Assembly (NCBI GenBank): GCA_029255685.2 | Contig: CM055319.2 | Span: forward strand, 34,807,068 to 34,871,067 | Reading direction: 5' to 3' | Length of the DNA: 64,000 nucleotides | DNA from: Silene conica | Taxonomy: Eukaryota > Streptophyta > Magnoliopsida > Caryophyllales > Caryophyllaceae | Part shown: piece by piece, positions 25,601-35,282 of the stretch | Position numbering within the stretch: position 1 is the first letter of the stretch | Layout of the letters: every line of letters begins with the position of its first letter | The notes under the pieces: generated by a model | Database searches by the model: none | What the model saw: the letters and a program-made list of their open reading frames with translations, nothing else | What the model was told of the DNA's origin: nothing | Made by a program: the position numbers and the translations under genes

Positions 25601-27323
25601 TACAGACAAAAGAAAGTGTTTGTTTGGGCGGTAGGTGGGAGACACAGCAGGTATGATGATCTGGAATGCAAAGGAGAATTCTAGAAAGAATGGCTTTATA
25701 ATGTCAAATGTTTATAACCCCTTTTTGTTGATATGTCTCTACTCAGAATTTGCATCACAACCTAATGCATCTTCACACAAGGAAAAGCACCACTAGTGCT
25801 TAGATAGGTTAAAGAGACGAAAGGATGGAGGAGAACAAGTACTAGAAAACATCTCTGCAATCTTTTCAGATAAGATTGATCCAAAGTACTCTATCCATTT
25901 TCATTGTCCCCTTTTCCCTTCAAGTTTATCCTAAACTAATTGTCCCCTTTCTAATTTAGTAAGTGTAAATAGTGAGCCTCGAAAATTGCCATTACTTTGG
26001 TAATTACTACCTCCATCATAATAAATTATCCCCGCCTATCCTTAAGTCAAGGCGTAACATTGTTATTTTCCCACTTTTGTTAAATCATCCAAAAAAGAAA
26101 GTAGGACAATAAAAATGGGATGGAGGGAGTACTTAATTACAGACTCGTCTAGAACCATGACGGCTTTCCAAATGAATTTGTGATCTCAAATGAGTTCCAT
26201 GATGATTTTGCACCCCGCCCATAAGTTGGTGTTGCTTAAATCTAGTTGAAAGGTTGCAATGTCATCAACAAACCCCCAGGATATTAGACATTATAAGCCA
26301 CCATGAAGTGCTCAAGGTTAACTAATGGCTTCAATAGGGCATAAACCCTAATCGGGGATTCCAAAGCTCAAAACTGTTTATATTCAATACTGTTCACCAT
26401 AACAGGAATGTGCTTTCTCCAACATTTTCTGAAACAGCTTTCAACTATAGAAAAATGTATTTTTGCGATGTTACTCTGACACTTGACATAGCTGCCGTGG
26501 CGCGTGTTCGACACAAGACGACACTTGGACACCTCACTCTAGAGTACGAAACAGAAAATGTGGCACAAAATAGCTGTATCAACACTCTGACACGACACGA
26601 CACTGTGTTGAAGAGTCAGAGCAACACCGAGTGCATTCAGTACGTTGATTTAACAATAGAATTTCTGCAATCGGGAGCGACAAATATGTTATCTTACTCG
26701 AAGAAGGCTGCGTCATGCTGGTCTCCGTAAGTTACTAATTCCGCAATCGATCTGAGTGCTTCAATAACAAAATCCTTGATGCCAACAAAGACTCATTAGA
26801 AGATAATACCCACAACAATAGAAGAGTAGCAGAGAAAAGGTGATTCACTAACCTTGTTAACTTCATTCACAACTTGAACCTTTTGTAGCTGATCAGTTAG
26901 ATATCTGTATGAGCGACGAAAGGACAGTTAGATTGTTGTAACCCATTTGTGATTAAATTAAGAATAGACGACGACGACAGAGACATTGTTGTAAAGTTGA
27001 TCTCTAAAGTATGAGCAGCAAATAAGCAAAGTCATGAAGGGGACAAAAGCATGGAAATGAAATTGTGGGTTGCAGTCATAGAAAATAGATTAGAAAAGTA
27101 ATGTGATTCTTATATTGCAACTCGGGAATGAGTCTCTAGTCTGTACAAAATTGTGAAGACAGTAAGATTATAAGAATCATCTAGGTTTGACTAGGCGTTG
27201 ATCAAGTAGAATTCGAATATAAAGAGAAAGAATCCTAAAAGAAAAAAGAAAAGCAGTAGTTAAATTGACATACTTAAGTTCATCCAAGGAGAATCGATTA
27301 CGGGATTTCCAGAAGGACCACAT
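10601..27323 (-). CDS. TT9: TT9/GFS9-like protein (CLEC16A family, FPL domain), 21 coding exons
   Basis: Joining 27274-27323, 26853-26904, 26698-26774, 24965-25098, 24778-24874, 24599-24656, 23423-23531, 23200-23323, 22930-23110, 21740-22029, 19179-19267, 19037-19107, 17551-17661, 17014-17076, 12638-12775, 12416-12521, 12278-12340, 12128-12183, 11560-11719, 11277-11443 and 10601-10921 gives 2517 nt, 838 codons plus TAA, with GT-AG introns and no frame break. The protein starts [20 protein letters not shown]. The N-terminal third has the FPL-domain signature ([18 protein letters not shown], then [15 protein letters not shown]). The C-terminus has [12 protein letters not shown] and [14 protein letters not shown]. 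This matches plant TRANSPARENT TESTA 9 / GREEN FLUORESCENT SEED 9, the plant relative of CLEC16A, in sequence and length. In Arabidopsis it is a peripheral membrane protein of the Golgi/endomembrane system needed for vacuolar trafficking and for flavonoid (proanthocyanidin) build-up in the seed coat. No signal peptide or membrane span is apparent. Introns are long because of inserted repeats (intron 14 is 4.2 kb). Confidence 0.95.
14215..14908. mobile_element. Long Stowaway-like element in TT9 intron 14
   Basis: The ends CTCCCTCCCATTTTAT and (inverse) CTCCTTTCCATTTTAT form imperfect terminal inverted repeats flanked by TA on both sides (14213-14214, 14909-14910). At 694 bp it is long for a Stowaway MITE. 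The left half is rich in C and T (CCACC-type words) and the right half in G (GGTGG-type words), so the two arms are roughly complementary. Confidence 0.65.
15305..15558. mobile_element. Stowaway-like MITE in TT9 intron 14
   Basis: GTCCCATTTTTATTGTCCCC near the left end is matched in inverse by GTCTCACTTTTATTGTCTCC at the right end. TA dinucleotides flank it at 15303-15304 and 15559-15560. The extreme ends are decayed. Confidence 0.55.
15578..16380. mobile_element. Second long Stowaway-like element in TT9 intron 14
   Basis: Left end CTCCTTCCTAATCTTCGGAA matches the inverse of the right end, which reads TCCCTCCTATTCTCAAGAAG. TA flanks both sides (15576-15577, 16381-16382). Like the element at 14215 it is long (803 bp) with a C-rich left arm and a G-rich right arm, so the two are probably of one family. 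Confidence 0.6.
18386..18811. mobile_element. MITE with CTATGTTACTC ends in TT9 intron 12
   Basis: The perfect terminal inverted repeat CTATGTTACTC / GAGTAACATAG is flanked by the exact 8-bp repeat GCTTTTAG (18378-18385, 18812-18819). The interior has several ACACG and GTGTCGG words typical of this widespread plant MITE type. The superfamily is uncertain: 8 bp favours hAT, but related plant elements are sometimes placed with MULEs. Confidence 0.88.
19464..19566 (+). repeat. Tandem duplication in TT9 intron 10
   Basis: A 30-bp block containing TTACCAAACTACCCTAATCA occurs at 19464-19493 and again at 19537-19566, a period of 73 bp. Confidence 0.85.
19729..19963 (+). repeat. Short tandem repeat array in TT9 intron 10
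   Basis: Five or six imperfect copies of a unit containing CCATAAGACTCCCATTGTCG and TCAACCAC follow each other. Two copies are separated by an extra block CTTCGCGAGAAATAAAATG. ORFs on either strand here only read the repeat. Confidence 0.85.
20805..20913 (+). repeat. 50-bp direct duplication in TT9 intron 10
   Basis: The 50-bp block starting ATCGTCTTTCACAAGCTCCA occurs at 20805-20854 and again at 20864-20913 with one mismatch (CCCCAATAGG versus CCCCGATAGG), a period of 59 bp. Confidence 0.9.
22449..22575 (-). mobile_element. SINE-like sequence in TT9 intron 9
   Basis: On the minus strand this reads GGGGGTAAGGGTGTGAACAT, CTGACCCT, GTGGGAGACC and GGCATTGGGG. These words resemble, in the same order, the body of Au/TS-type plant SINEs. 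The pol III head is not clear, so this may be a truncated copy. Confidence 0.5.
24193..24282. mobile_element. Short decayed Stowaway-like MITE in TT9 intron 6
   Basis: TA-flanked sequence whose left end has CCTCCATTTCAATAAATTC and whose right end reads TATAATAGAGGGAGT, roughly its inverse. At 90 bp it is probably a deleted copy. Confidence 0.4.
25889..26129. mobile_element. Stowaway-like MITE in TT9 intron 3
   Basis: The left end CTCTATCCATTTTCATTGTC is the imperfect inverse of the right end GGACAATAAAAATGGGATGG plus AGGGAG. TA flanks both ends (25887-25888, 26130-26131). Confidence 0.75.
26468..26627. mobile_element. MITE related to the 18386 element, in TT9 intron 3
   Basis: ATGTTACTCTGACACTTGAC at the left and its imperfect inverse (TTGAAGAGTCAGAGCAACAC) at the right, with ACACGACACGACACTG words inside, match the family of the element at 18386. 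I could not find a clean target duplication, so the ends are approximate. Confidence 0.55.
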
Positions 27324-27747
27324 GATCCCTAAATAATGAAATCAGTAGTTAATATGATCATTCTCCGGATCAAGTGGGTGTTGTGAGCAGAGCAAAAGGA
27401 ATTGAGATATTAGGATTGGGATAATTGAGGAGTTTAGGGTTTACAATGCTAATTGGGGATGAACAGGATGATGAGGATGACGATGATTGTGATCGATTAG
27501 ACGGTGGGTAGGAGTCGTAGAGACGATGATGATAATAATAATAATAAATTAATAATAATTAATAAATAATAATAATAAAAGGGAATAATGAAGGGAGAGT
27601 CTAAACTGGGATTTGTGTCGCCGGAAAGGTAAGAAAGGAAGGACAGCAGAGTGTGCGTTATTGCTTTCCTTTTTTGTTTTTTTATCCACTCTTTAATTTT
27701 CACTACTTCCTATTATTGTTTTATATACACTATCCTTTTATTTCACG
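27324..27747 (-). promoter_or_regulatory. 5' UTR and promoter region of the TT9-like gene
   Basis: This lies directly upstream of the minus-strand ATG. It holds an (AAT)n microsatellite at about 27525-27582. I cannot place a TATA box or transcription start with confidence. The proximal promoter can be at most about 430 bp before the first transposable element. Confidence 0.4.
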
Positions 27748-27756
27748 TCCAAGTTT

Positions 27757-27942
27757 CAGCGGGTCTTGCTTATGACGGGTTGATTCCGTCACAAGTTTGT
27801 AATCTCTTACAAAAGGGAGAAGGGACAAGGTTGAGCATCCTTCATGTGTTTTCCCACTCGTTTCTCACGGATATTTTGTGAGAGGAAACGGTATCCGTCA
27901 CAAGCTTGTGACGGATACCGCCGTCACAAATGAGAATTTGTG
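27757..27942. mobile_element. MULE-like MITE upstream of the TT9-like gene
   Basis: An exact 9-bp direct repeat TCCAAGTTT lies at 27748-27756 and 27943-27951. The element has imperfect inverted arms (TTATGACGGGTTGATTCCGT near the left, GACGGATACCGCCGTCACAA near the right) and an internal CAAGCTTG palindrome. The 9-bp duplication points to the Mutator superfamily. Confidence 0.75.
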
Positions 27943-27982
27943 TCCAAGTTTATGCCAAACTTGGGACAACTCTACTTGTTCA

Positions 27983-29241
27983 TGAAGGGTTTTTAGTTAC
28001 TCATAAACTAATTATTTAGTCATACTAACATAAAATATTAATTAACATTTTAATTAACTCATAAGTGATCTTATGCATGCTTATAAAATGCGGAAATGGG
28101 AGAAGTTTCGTGTCCTTACACTCGGTCCTAATGCTAGCAAGGATGATCCTCCAATGTTCAACAAGAACACCTCCTCCAAGATGCACCAAGACAATCCCTT
28201 AACCAACCGAAATCTTGTAGTTGCTAGACTAGAAATCGGTTTTTCCTTAAATAATTCTAATCTCTCTAATTAGAATATCAATACTAATATTATATCTTAT
28301 TATTATTAGTATTGTTATTATTATCTCACAATAATAATATTTGAGGTTTTATGTTTTTCTCACCTTAGAAAAATTATGCAAGCATTAGGAATGAATTGAA
28401 TTTGTGAGCATCTCACAAATATAAAGAGTGATGCTTGGGTTGAGGTGAGGCCGGGCATGGGAAGACACAAGGGAGATAAGTTCTCTAACCCATGCAACTT
28501 AGGGTGACCTAGATAGTGTTCCCAAGACACATGCCTTTAAACATGATGATTAAAGTGTATTTAACACACACTAATCATCCTCACCTACATCCACTTAGCC
28601 GCCCATTTTATCATAAAATGGATTCCATTTTACAACATTGTCAATTGAATAATTTGTATAAAAATGTGACATCTTATATGTCACAATGTAATACAATACA
28701 ATTATTTTATCTTAAAATATATATATATATATATAAATATTTATCGTATAAATATTATAATTAAATAAATCCTATTTATTAATTGACAAGTAATTCGAAA
28801 TTACAATTGTAAAATGATTATTTATAATTATCGTCAATACGATTTACAACCTTTGTGTTAATTATAACCCAATTCATTCTAATTACGATATAATAAAATA
28901 TCGTTCAATGTTTAATAATTGACACGTTTCAATTTTAAACATAAATCTTACAATAAGATTTAACCTCTGATTTCTCGATATACGAGTTTAAGGAATATGA
29001 TCAAATCGTATCAATATACATTTGATCATTTTATCAATTAAGGGAATTGTCCTAAAGGTGTGACCTAAAGGGATCAACTGACCACCACCGTCATACGACA
29101 GTAATGTCAAACTCTAGCTAGCCAATCATTACCGATTAATGTTGGTCAGTTGACTAATATAAATCGTATCATCCCTTGCGCATTCTCGTCATGAGATTTA
29201 ATTACGTGATCGCACTATTGTTGAGGACACATTTCCCAACA
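27983..29241 (-). repeat. 3' LTR of element A
   Basis: A 1259-bp direct repeat of 35283-36545. It ends in the inverse of TGTTGGGAAATG at 29241, followed by the polypurine tract. It holds a short (AT)n tract near 28718-28735 and the conserved stem-loop at 29074-29153. The 66-residue ORF in it recurs identically in the other LTR and is not a gene. Confidence 0.95.
29074..29153 (-). promoter_or_regulatory. Conserved LTR stem-loop (element A, 3' LTR)
   Basis: An 80-bp block with outer arms TCAACTGACCA / TGGTCAGTTGA and an inner pair GTAATG / CATTAC. The same block is found in all five TGTTGG-type LTRs whose 5' region is in this window. Its role is unknown. Confidence 0.7.
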
Positions 29242-30284
29242 ATCTCCCACTTGTCCTCGACAAGTGTGCGTCACCAATTCTCTTGTCCTATTACAATCTC
29301 CCACTCAATGCAAGATGTCTCTCTGAGGTCGTACTTGCATTCGATCATATCATGAGTGGTTTCCTCGATCTTGGAGAATAACTGTTTGACCGGAATTATC
29401 TACCATAGATACCTTCCGAGCGTGGCCACGCATTTCCAGTTAACTTCTCCTCGAGTGGCCCTGAGACTTGAACAACCCTGACAAGGGGTGGACAATTTCT
29501 ATCGCACTACTTCCTTCAACTAGTCACAGTCAGTCACAACCCAAAGCAATCCCATTTGACTCCAGTTACGAAAAGTCGTAGAGAATGGATCAAGGTTATG
29601 CCTAAACTGTACCATCGTGGGAGAGTAGTCTTTAGTCTAAGAATTGACTCACAAGAATACTATAGCAGCTCTTGCCACGACCCGACTATAAAATTTCCAG
29701 AACTCTATAAGCGGTCACTTTGCCCGACAGAGTGTCTCTTGCAGTCTGCCTATGTGATCGACTAGTCATTACATATGACTCTATGGCATTTGAACTTGCC
29801 ATCAATCGCCTCACATTCTAGTCGCTTCGAGATGTCACCTCATGTAAGCGGCTAGGGGCTATACTAAGTCAATCCAGTTCACTTATGGGGTTCAATATTG
29901 TCTCTTACAACCCATTTGGATTTTGACAAAGTATCTTTCATCTTGAGTTAATTAAAACTCAAATGACATTGTCATGCAAAAATAGTCAATACTATTTCAT
30001 TGCATTTGATGCACGATCATCTATTTGTAATAATGTTTTGCGAATAAACCGTTTTATTCATGATTGCAAAACTTTACAAATTTTGGTCTCCTTCCACCTC
30101 ATATTATCTCACATAATATGATCTTATTTGAGCACATATCTAGAACCCATTCTAGATTTTGAGGTTCCTTTCCTGAGGGAAGCTCCCACTGTTATCTTAT
30201 AACTCGTGGCGTATAGATATACTAGAGGGATTAAAGAATCACTCGGAATTATCTAGTCACTTATGTGCTTAAATCTATTTTGTA

Positions 30285-30491
30285 CTCCCTCCGTTCCGGT
30301 TAATAGTTATCTATTTCCACTTTGGGGTGTATCAGTGAATTGTTATCTATTTCCATTTTTGGTAACCTTTTGTGGATCACATTTCATTGCATGTGGGGCC
30401 ATGTGATTTGTGTGGTCCAAATTCATTCATACTTCTTTTCTTAATCTTTGTGTCAAAAGCAATAGATAACAATCGATCGAGACGGAGGGAG
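30285..30491. mobile_element. Stowaway MITE inside element A
   Basis: CTCCCTCCGTTCC at the left and GACGGAGGGAG at the right are terminal inverted repeats, flanked by TA (30283-30284, 30492-30493). At 207 bp it is a typical Stowaway. Confidence 0.92.
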
Positions 30492-31817
30492 TAGTTATTA
30501 ATGATTTCATCACTCTTACTATTTTCAAACATCTTGGCTATTTCATCAAGGTTATTCATATCTAACCATTTCTGATTTCTAATGGGTGACCTTTTATTAT
30601 CAATATAATAAAACTTCCCGTAAAGCTCCATCATCGTATGATATAAGGTATTTGATCATCTAGAATTTCAAACCTCTTATTCTTTACACCTTAAAGAATC
30701 ACCCATCCTCTCTAAATGGTAGGCTTAATTCTTTTAATGAACATTGTTCCCACTAAAATCAATATTACTCGATCTCTTAAATGAACTTTTCATTTCTCGC
30801 ATGTAAATCTTTTATTTATATCTTGAATCATTATCACCATCACTATCCCTATAGTGATCTATTTCCATTCATTCAATCATCACCCTCTTTTCATGTCTTC
30901 GTTTCCTCGAAACGAATATGACATGATAATTTCCTTAAGACTACATTAAGAGAATTGAGATGATTTCTTCTCTTTTATCTTATAAACTTAGAAAAATCAT
31001 TTATTAAGGAACCGATCTTTCCTCCCGTATAGATAGATGATTTCTCCTCTATTATCTTATAATCTTTAAAAAATCATTATCTCAAGGAGCCGATATTCCT
31101 TCTGAATTCATACGGGGTTTCATGTCTCCTCTCTTTGAAACAATGAACATAAAGAACCTTTCTTCGAGTGTCCTCCCGTAGTTTCTTCAGTGTCCTCTCG
31201 TAGTTTCTTCAATTCATTTAGGGCTCTTCTTAAGACTCCCAGGTAGGAATCTTCTCTAAGATCCTTTATTTTTATCATTGGTTTGTGATCGAAATATTTT
31301 CTCCCACTCTATTCTTCTAACAATAACATTTATTCGTATAAGGATAGCTATTTCGATTAACCAATGTATATGAATGTTTGAAGTTTTATAGGTGTGATGA
31401 ATACATTCTCATTTTCACTTAAAATGAAAATCTTATAATGAACTAATATTGTCTCATTTTGATTGAAATTATCTCATGGGGTGTAGTTCTCTGTTTTAAT
31501 CAACACTTTGATTACATTATATTGATCGTATCAATGTTTATTGCGTGATAAAATCACCATTATTCATGTTTTAAACAAGGTATGCAATTGATTTGAGAAT
31601 TCAAAAACATTGAATAAGAACAAAAGTAGTGACTCGGGTTGAAAACCAATCCAAAATTACAACCATTGTTTTAGGATTTTAATCCTTGTCTTACAAGAAA
31701 ATAAATTGTTCCATAAATAAAATGCAAAATATGAAAGAAGACAATATGAAAATTAGAGGCTAGCTCTTCAAGTCTTCGATCATTTGGATACTACCAGAGT
31801 CATCCATGTAAGGAACC

Positions 31818-32833
31818 TCATGCTTCCTTCTCCTTGCCCTTATCATTATTTGGGGGTGGCCCTTTAAAACAATTAAAAAGGGTAAACATCAACACATTTG
31901 TATCACTATACATAAGTTGATAAATGACATGAATCATAAACGAGAATTATTACCTACGGCGGTTGCCTTCCCATTTTTGAGATCGCTTAAGTATTTGGGG
32001 CAATTACGCTTCCAATGACCGATCCTCATGCAATAGTGGCACTTGTCTTCCGATTTTGAAGACGAGGTGGAAGCGCCTTTCGAAAAGGTCTTTTCTTTGG
32101 TCGCTTTGGGCTTGAACGTTTTCTTGCCCTTGCCTTTATAGGCATTCTTCTTGAAGCTCGTTTTCCCTTTCTTTTCGATGTTTAAAACATCCTTGGTGGA
32201 ACTTTCATGAAGTCCCATGTCCCTTTCGGCTTGGACGAGCATCTTATGCAACTCATCCAACGTGGTCTCTTGGTTTCGCATATTGAAATTCACCCGGAAT
32301 TGAGCATACACTTTAACCTTATTGAGCGAGTGAAGAACTCGGTCAATAATGAGAGAGTCGGGTACATCAACGTCTTGCGCTTTTAGAGTCTCCGCGAGCT
32401 CAACGAGTTTGAGCACATGAGGGCTTATATTTTGTCCTTCCTTGAACGTAATGTCAAAGAAGGCGGAAGCCGCCTCATATTGGATCACCCTTGGAGTTTG
32501 CGAAAACATGGTCGCAAGCTTGGTGTATATCTCATACGATGTGGTCAACTTAATCATACTCCTTTGGAGATCCGGCTCCATGGAGAAGATGAGCACATTT
32601 TTAAGAGCGGAGGACTCTTTCATGTAGGCTTCATAGGCCTCACGATTTTGGACCGATGAACGAGCGGTCGGAGCGGCTTCAGATAGGTAACGACTCTTAT
32701 CGTCACCTTGAGCGGCCAAGAGTAATTGCGCATCCCAATCTTTAAAATTGGAACCATGCTTATCGAGTTTGCAACGGTCCATAAAAGACCGAAGCCATGA
32801 AACGTTAGTGAGAGGTGGAGCGTTGGTTGCCAT
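31818..32833 (-). CDS. gag: Gag protein of element A (UBN2-type with CCHC zinc knuckle)
   Basis: Starts MATNAPPLTNVSWLRSF at 32833. Residues about 10-215 match the Copia Gag (UBN2-type) fold, with WLRSFMDRCKL, YEAYMKESSALK and MFSQTPR; a basic Lys-rich stretch follows. The zinc knuckle CHYCMRIGHWKRNC (C-X2-C-X4-H-X4-C) is at residues 265-278. Unspliced, the frame closes at 31934 (299 aa). However, GT at 31953 and AG at 31862 bound a 92-bp candidate intron. Removing it joins 31954-32833 to 31818-31861 in frame and gives about 307 aa ending in a charged tail (NDKGKEKEA). The same donor and acceptor are found in element B. The frame is open, with no damage seen. It would form the particle shell and bind element RNA; reverse transcriptase and integrase would come from another element. 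Confidence 0.88.
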
Positions 32834-35268
32834 TGATGATGTTGAAAATAAACTACAATAAAATGAAGGAAATAAAACAACATCATTTTAAAATTCACAA
32901 TTAAACTAAAAACTTAAACAAGTTAAGTATATTTACTTAATGATCTCTTACCCAATTAAGTAAACAATCCCGAGACCCAAACCCATACTAATCCGGGCAC
33001 GGTGTAGCCGATTCAACCCGCATTGGTATAATTTGGTGGATTAACCCTTTAATCGGTTCTACCTTAGAACTCTCGGTCGACAATTTTCTAAAAATCGTCT
33101 TTAGCCCGAACTTATTGCAACTACGGTTACGAATACTTTCGTTGAGATCAACCAAATTTCAAGGTGTAATCTTATTACCCCACTTACCCAACGTGACAAT
33201 TTTAGTACCCCGGTATAGCCGAGCCTACGTTCTTGTGAAGAAGGGATTCATGGGTCCGTACTTTTTGGTAAGGCTAAGTCTCAATATTTATATGTAAGAG
33301 ATCTAGTCAAATTATTATCTATCTCCGTTTAAGTGAACTAAGTCGGTGAATTATCGATAAAATAAATGACTAGGTCGACTAAATCGAAAATGCATGAGAC
33401 GATATATGACGATTTGGCTATGCATGCAAACATATAAAAGCAAAATAAAAGCATAAAAGTAAACCCTAGTATGGCCTTTCCTAAAAAAGAAATAATAGAA
33501 GTACAAATTCGGAAACCAACACTCCTTTGGTCCCTTGAACTTCACGCGGCACGCACTTCGAGGTAAACACCGTCTTGTCGGAACTCCTTTCCGAATGGCA
33601 CCGTCTTCAAGGAACTCCGGATTTTACAAAATTACAACTTTTCTAGTCTACTTTATACATTATAAAATAGAAATAAATTACAATTGGGTGATACGAGATC
33701 ACAAAATTACAACCCAATCGGTAACCCCTTACATTACGGGAAATACCGATTAAAAACTAAGGCTATACTAAGTAAATTACATAATTCCCAAAATTACGTA
33801 AATAAATCATGACATTCATAATAAAATATGCAATGCTTATGAATATATGAACTATCATGTAAATCCTAAGCCAAATCGTCCTATTTAAATATCAATAATA
33901 TAAATAGTTATCGTATACCTCGGTTTATGGAATCGCGTGTTTTAACGTTTAACAACGCTATGCAATATATGAATCAGTATTCATCCTTAAGTTAATCATC
34001 CTAACTCATATAGGTTTCAAAATTTAGTCTTACTCAAACTTTGAACATGACTTAACTTAACATATTTTAATATTGTTCGGTATTACTCGGTTTTACGGGA
34101 AAAATAATACAAAAATCCAAAAGAGTCATAAAAATTTCGAAAATTTCAAAATTCAAATTTTGAAAATTCCAGAATGTTCTTAAAATTTCAGAACCTTAAA
34201 AAAATAGTAGTATTTATACGGTTTTAACATTATTTCGTAAATAAGACGTAAAACGAGCATTTTAAGTCGGAAAATTCAATAATTAGTTCCATAAATGCAA
34301 ATAAAATACTAATAATATTTTTACACCTTCCAAAACACTTTAAGAACATAAAATGGACAGAAAATTAAATTACACACTGCCCAAGAGCCGAAATTTTTAA
34401 TGAAAATGACTCTTTTAATTCAATTTTAAATGCAACTTTTAACAAATTAAAATTAAATCAAATCTGAAACTTTTGGCTCCCAAGAATATTTTCATGATGA
34501 ACATATCATATATGACTAAAATGGGTTAAATTTTCCGGCCATTTTGACAACTTTTGCAAATTTTAACGATTTTCGTCATATATCGTACGATTTTAACCTT
34601 TAAAATTATTTCTCAAGCATAAAATAAGATAAAAATCTCGAAATTTTTATACATGCTGGAAATAATATATATGACTTGGTGTTAAATTTTTTATGGCCAA
34701 ATTCCAACTTAAACTAATAAAGTTGAAATTATGTCACTAATTACCCGATTTTTACATTAAAAATCTATAATATTGCAATATTTGAGATAAATTTCTGGAA
34801 AATTCAACATATATTTTAAATACTGCATGTGACATACTCATAAATTTTTATAGTCAAATTCATAATATAACTATTTTAACCCATTTTTATTCATCTTATT
34901 GCATTTTAACCTTTAAAATTCATATCACACGTTTTATAAGTCCATAATTTTCGAAAATTCATATTCATAACATAGGATATACATGTGATAACATACTGAA
35001 AAATCTCGGCCAGAAGTTTATTTTAACTATTTTTCCCAAAAATAATCATTTTTAACCATTAAAAATCAATAAAACCGAAATTAAAAATACCAAAGAACAA
35101 TATATATGCAAAATATATTCCAAATATTCTAAAAAAATTTTAGAAACAGTAGGTATTCATGCTAAATAATTTCGTGCATATCATATATTAAACGAAAATA
35201 CCAAATTTTATTTTGTTATCACTATAACTCCGTAAAAACGTAAACGGAAAGCATGCAAACAACCTATT
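32834..35268 (-). other. Long non-coding leader of element A
   Basis: There is no ORF of note between the primer site and gag. The part at about 32930-33640 is recognisably shared with element B (about 58900-59640), for example GGAACTCCTTTCCGAA in both, so the leader belongs to the family. The rest is AT-rich and diverged. Confidence 0.7.
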
Positions 35269-35280
35269 GCTCTGATACCA
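35269..35280 (-). other. Primer binding site for initiator tRNA-Met (element A)
   Basis: The minus strand reads TGGTATCAGAGC two bases inside the 5' LTR, the exact complement of the 3' end of plant initiator tRNA-Met. It fixes the element's direction as minus. Confidence 0.97.
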
Positions 35281-35282
35281 AT

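Noticed and set aside
28073..28273. A 66-residue ORF, identical to one at 35373-35573
   Set aside because: It lies in the two LTRs of element A; the identity is explained by LTR duplication and there is no domain.
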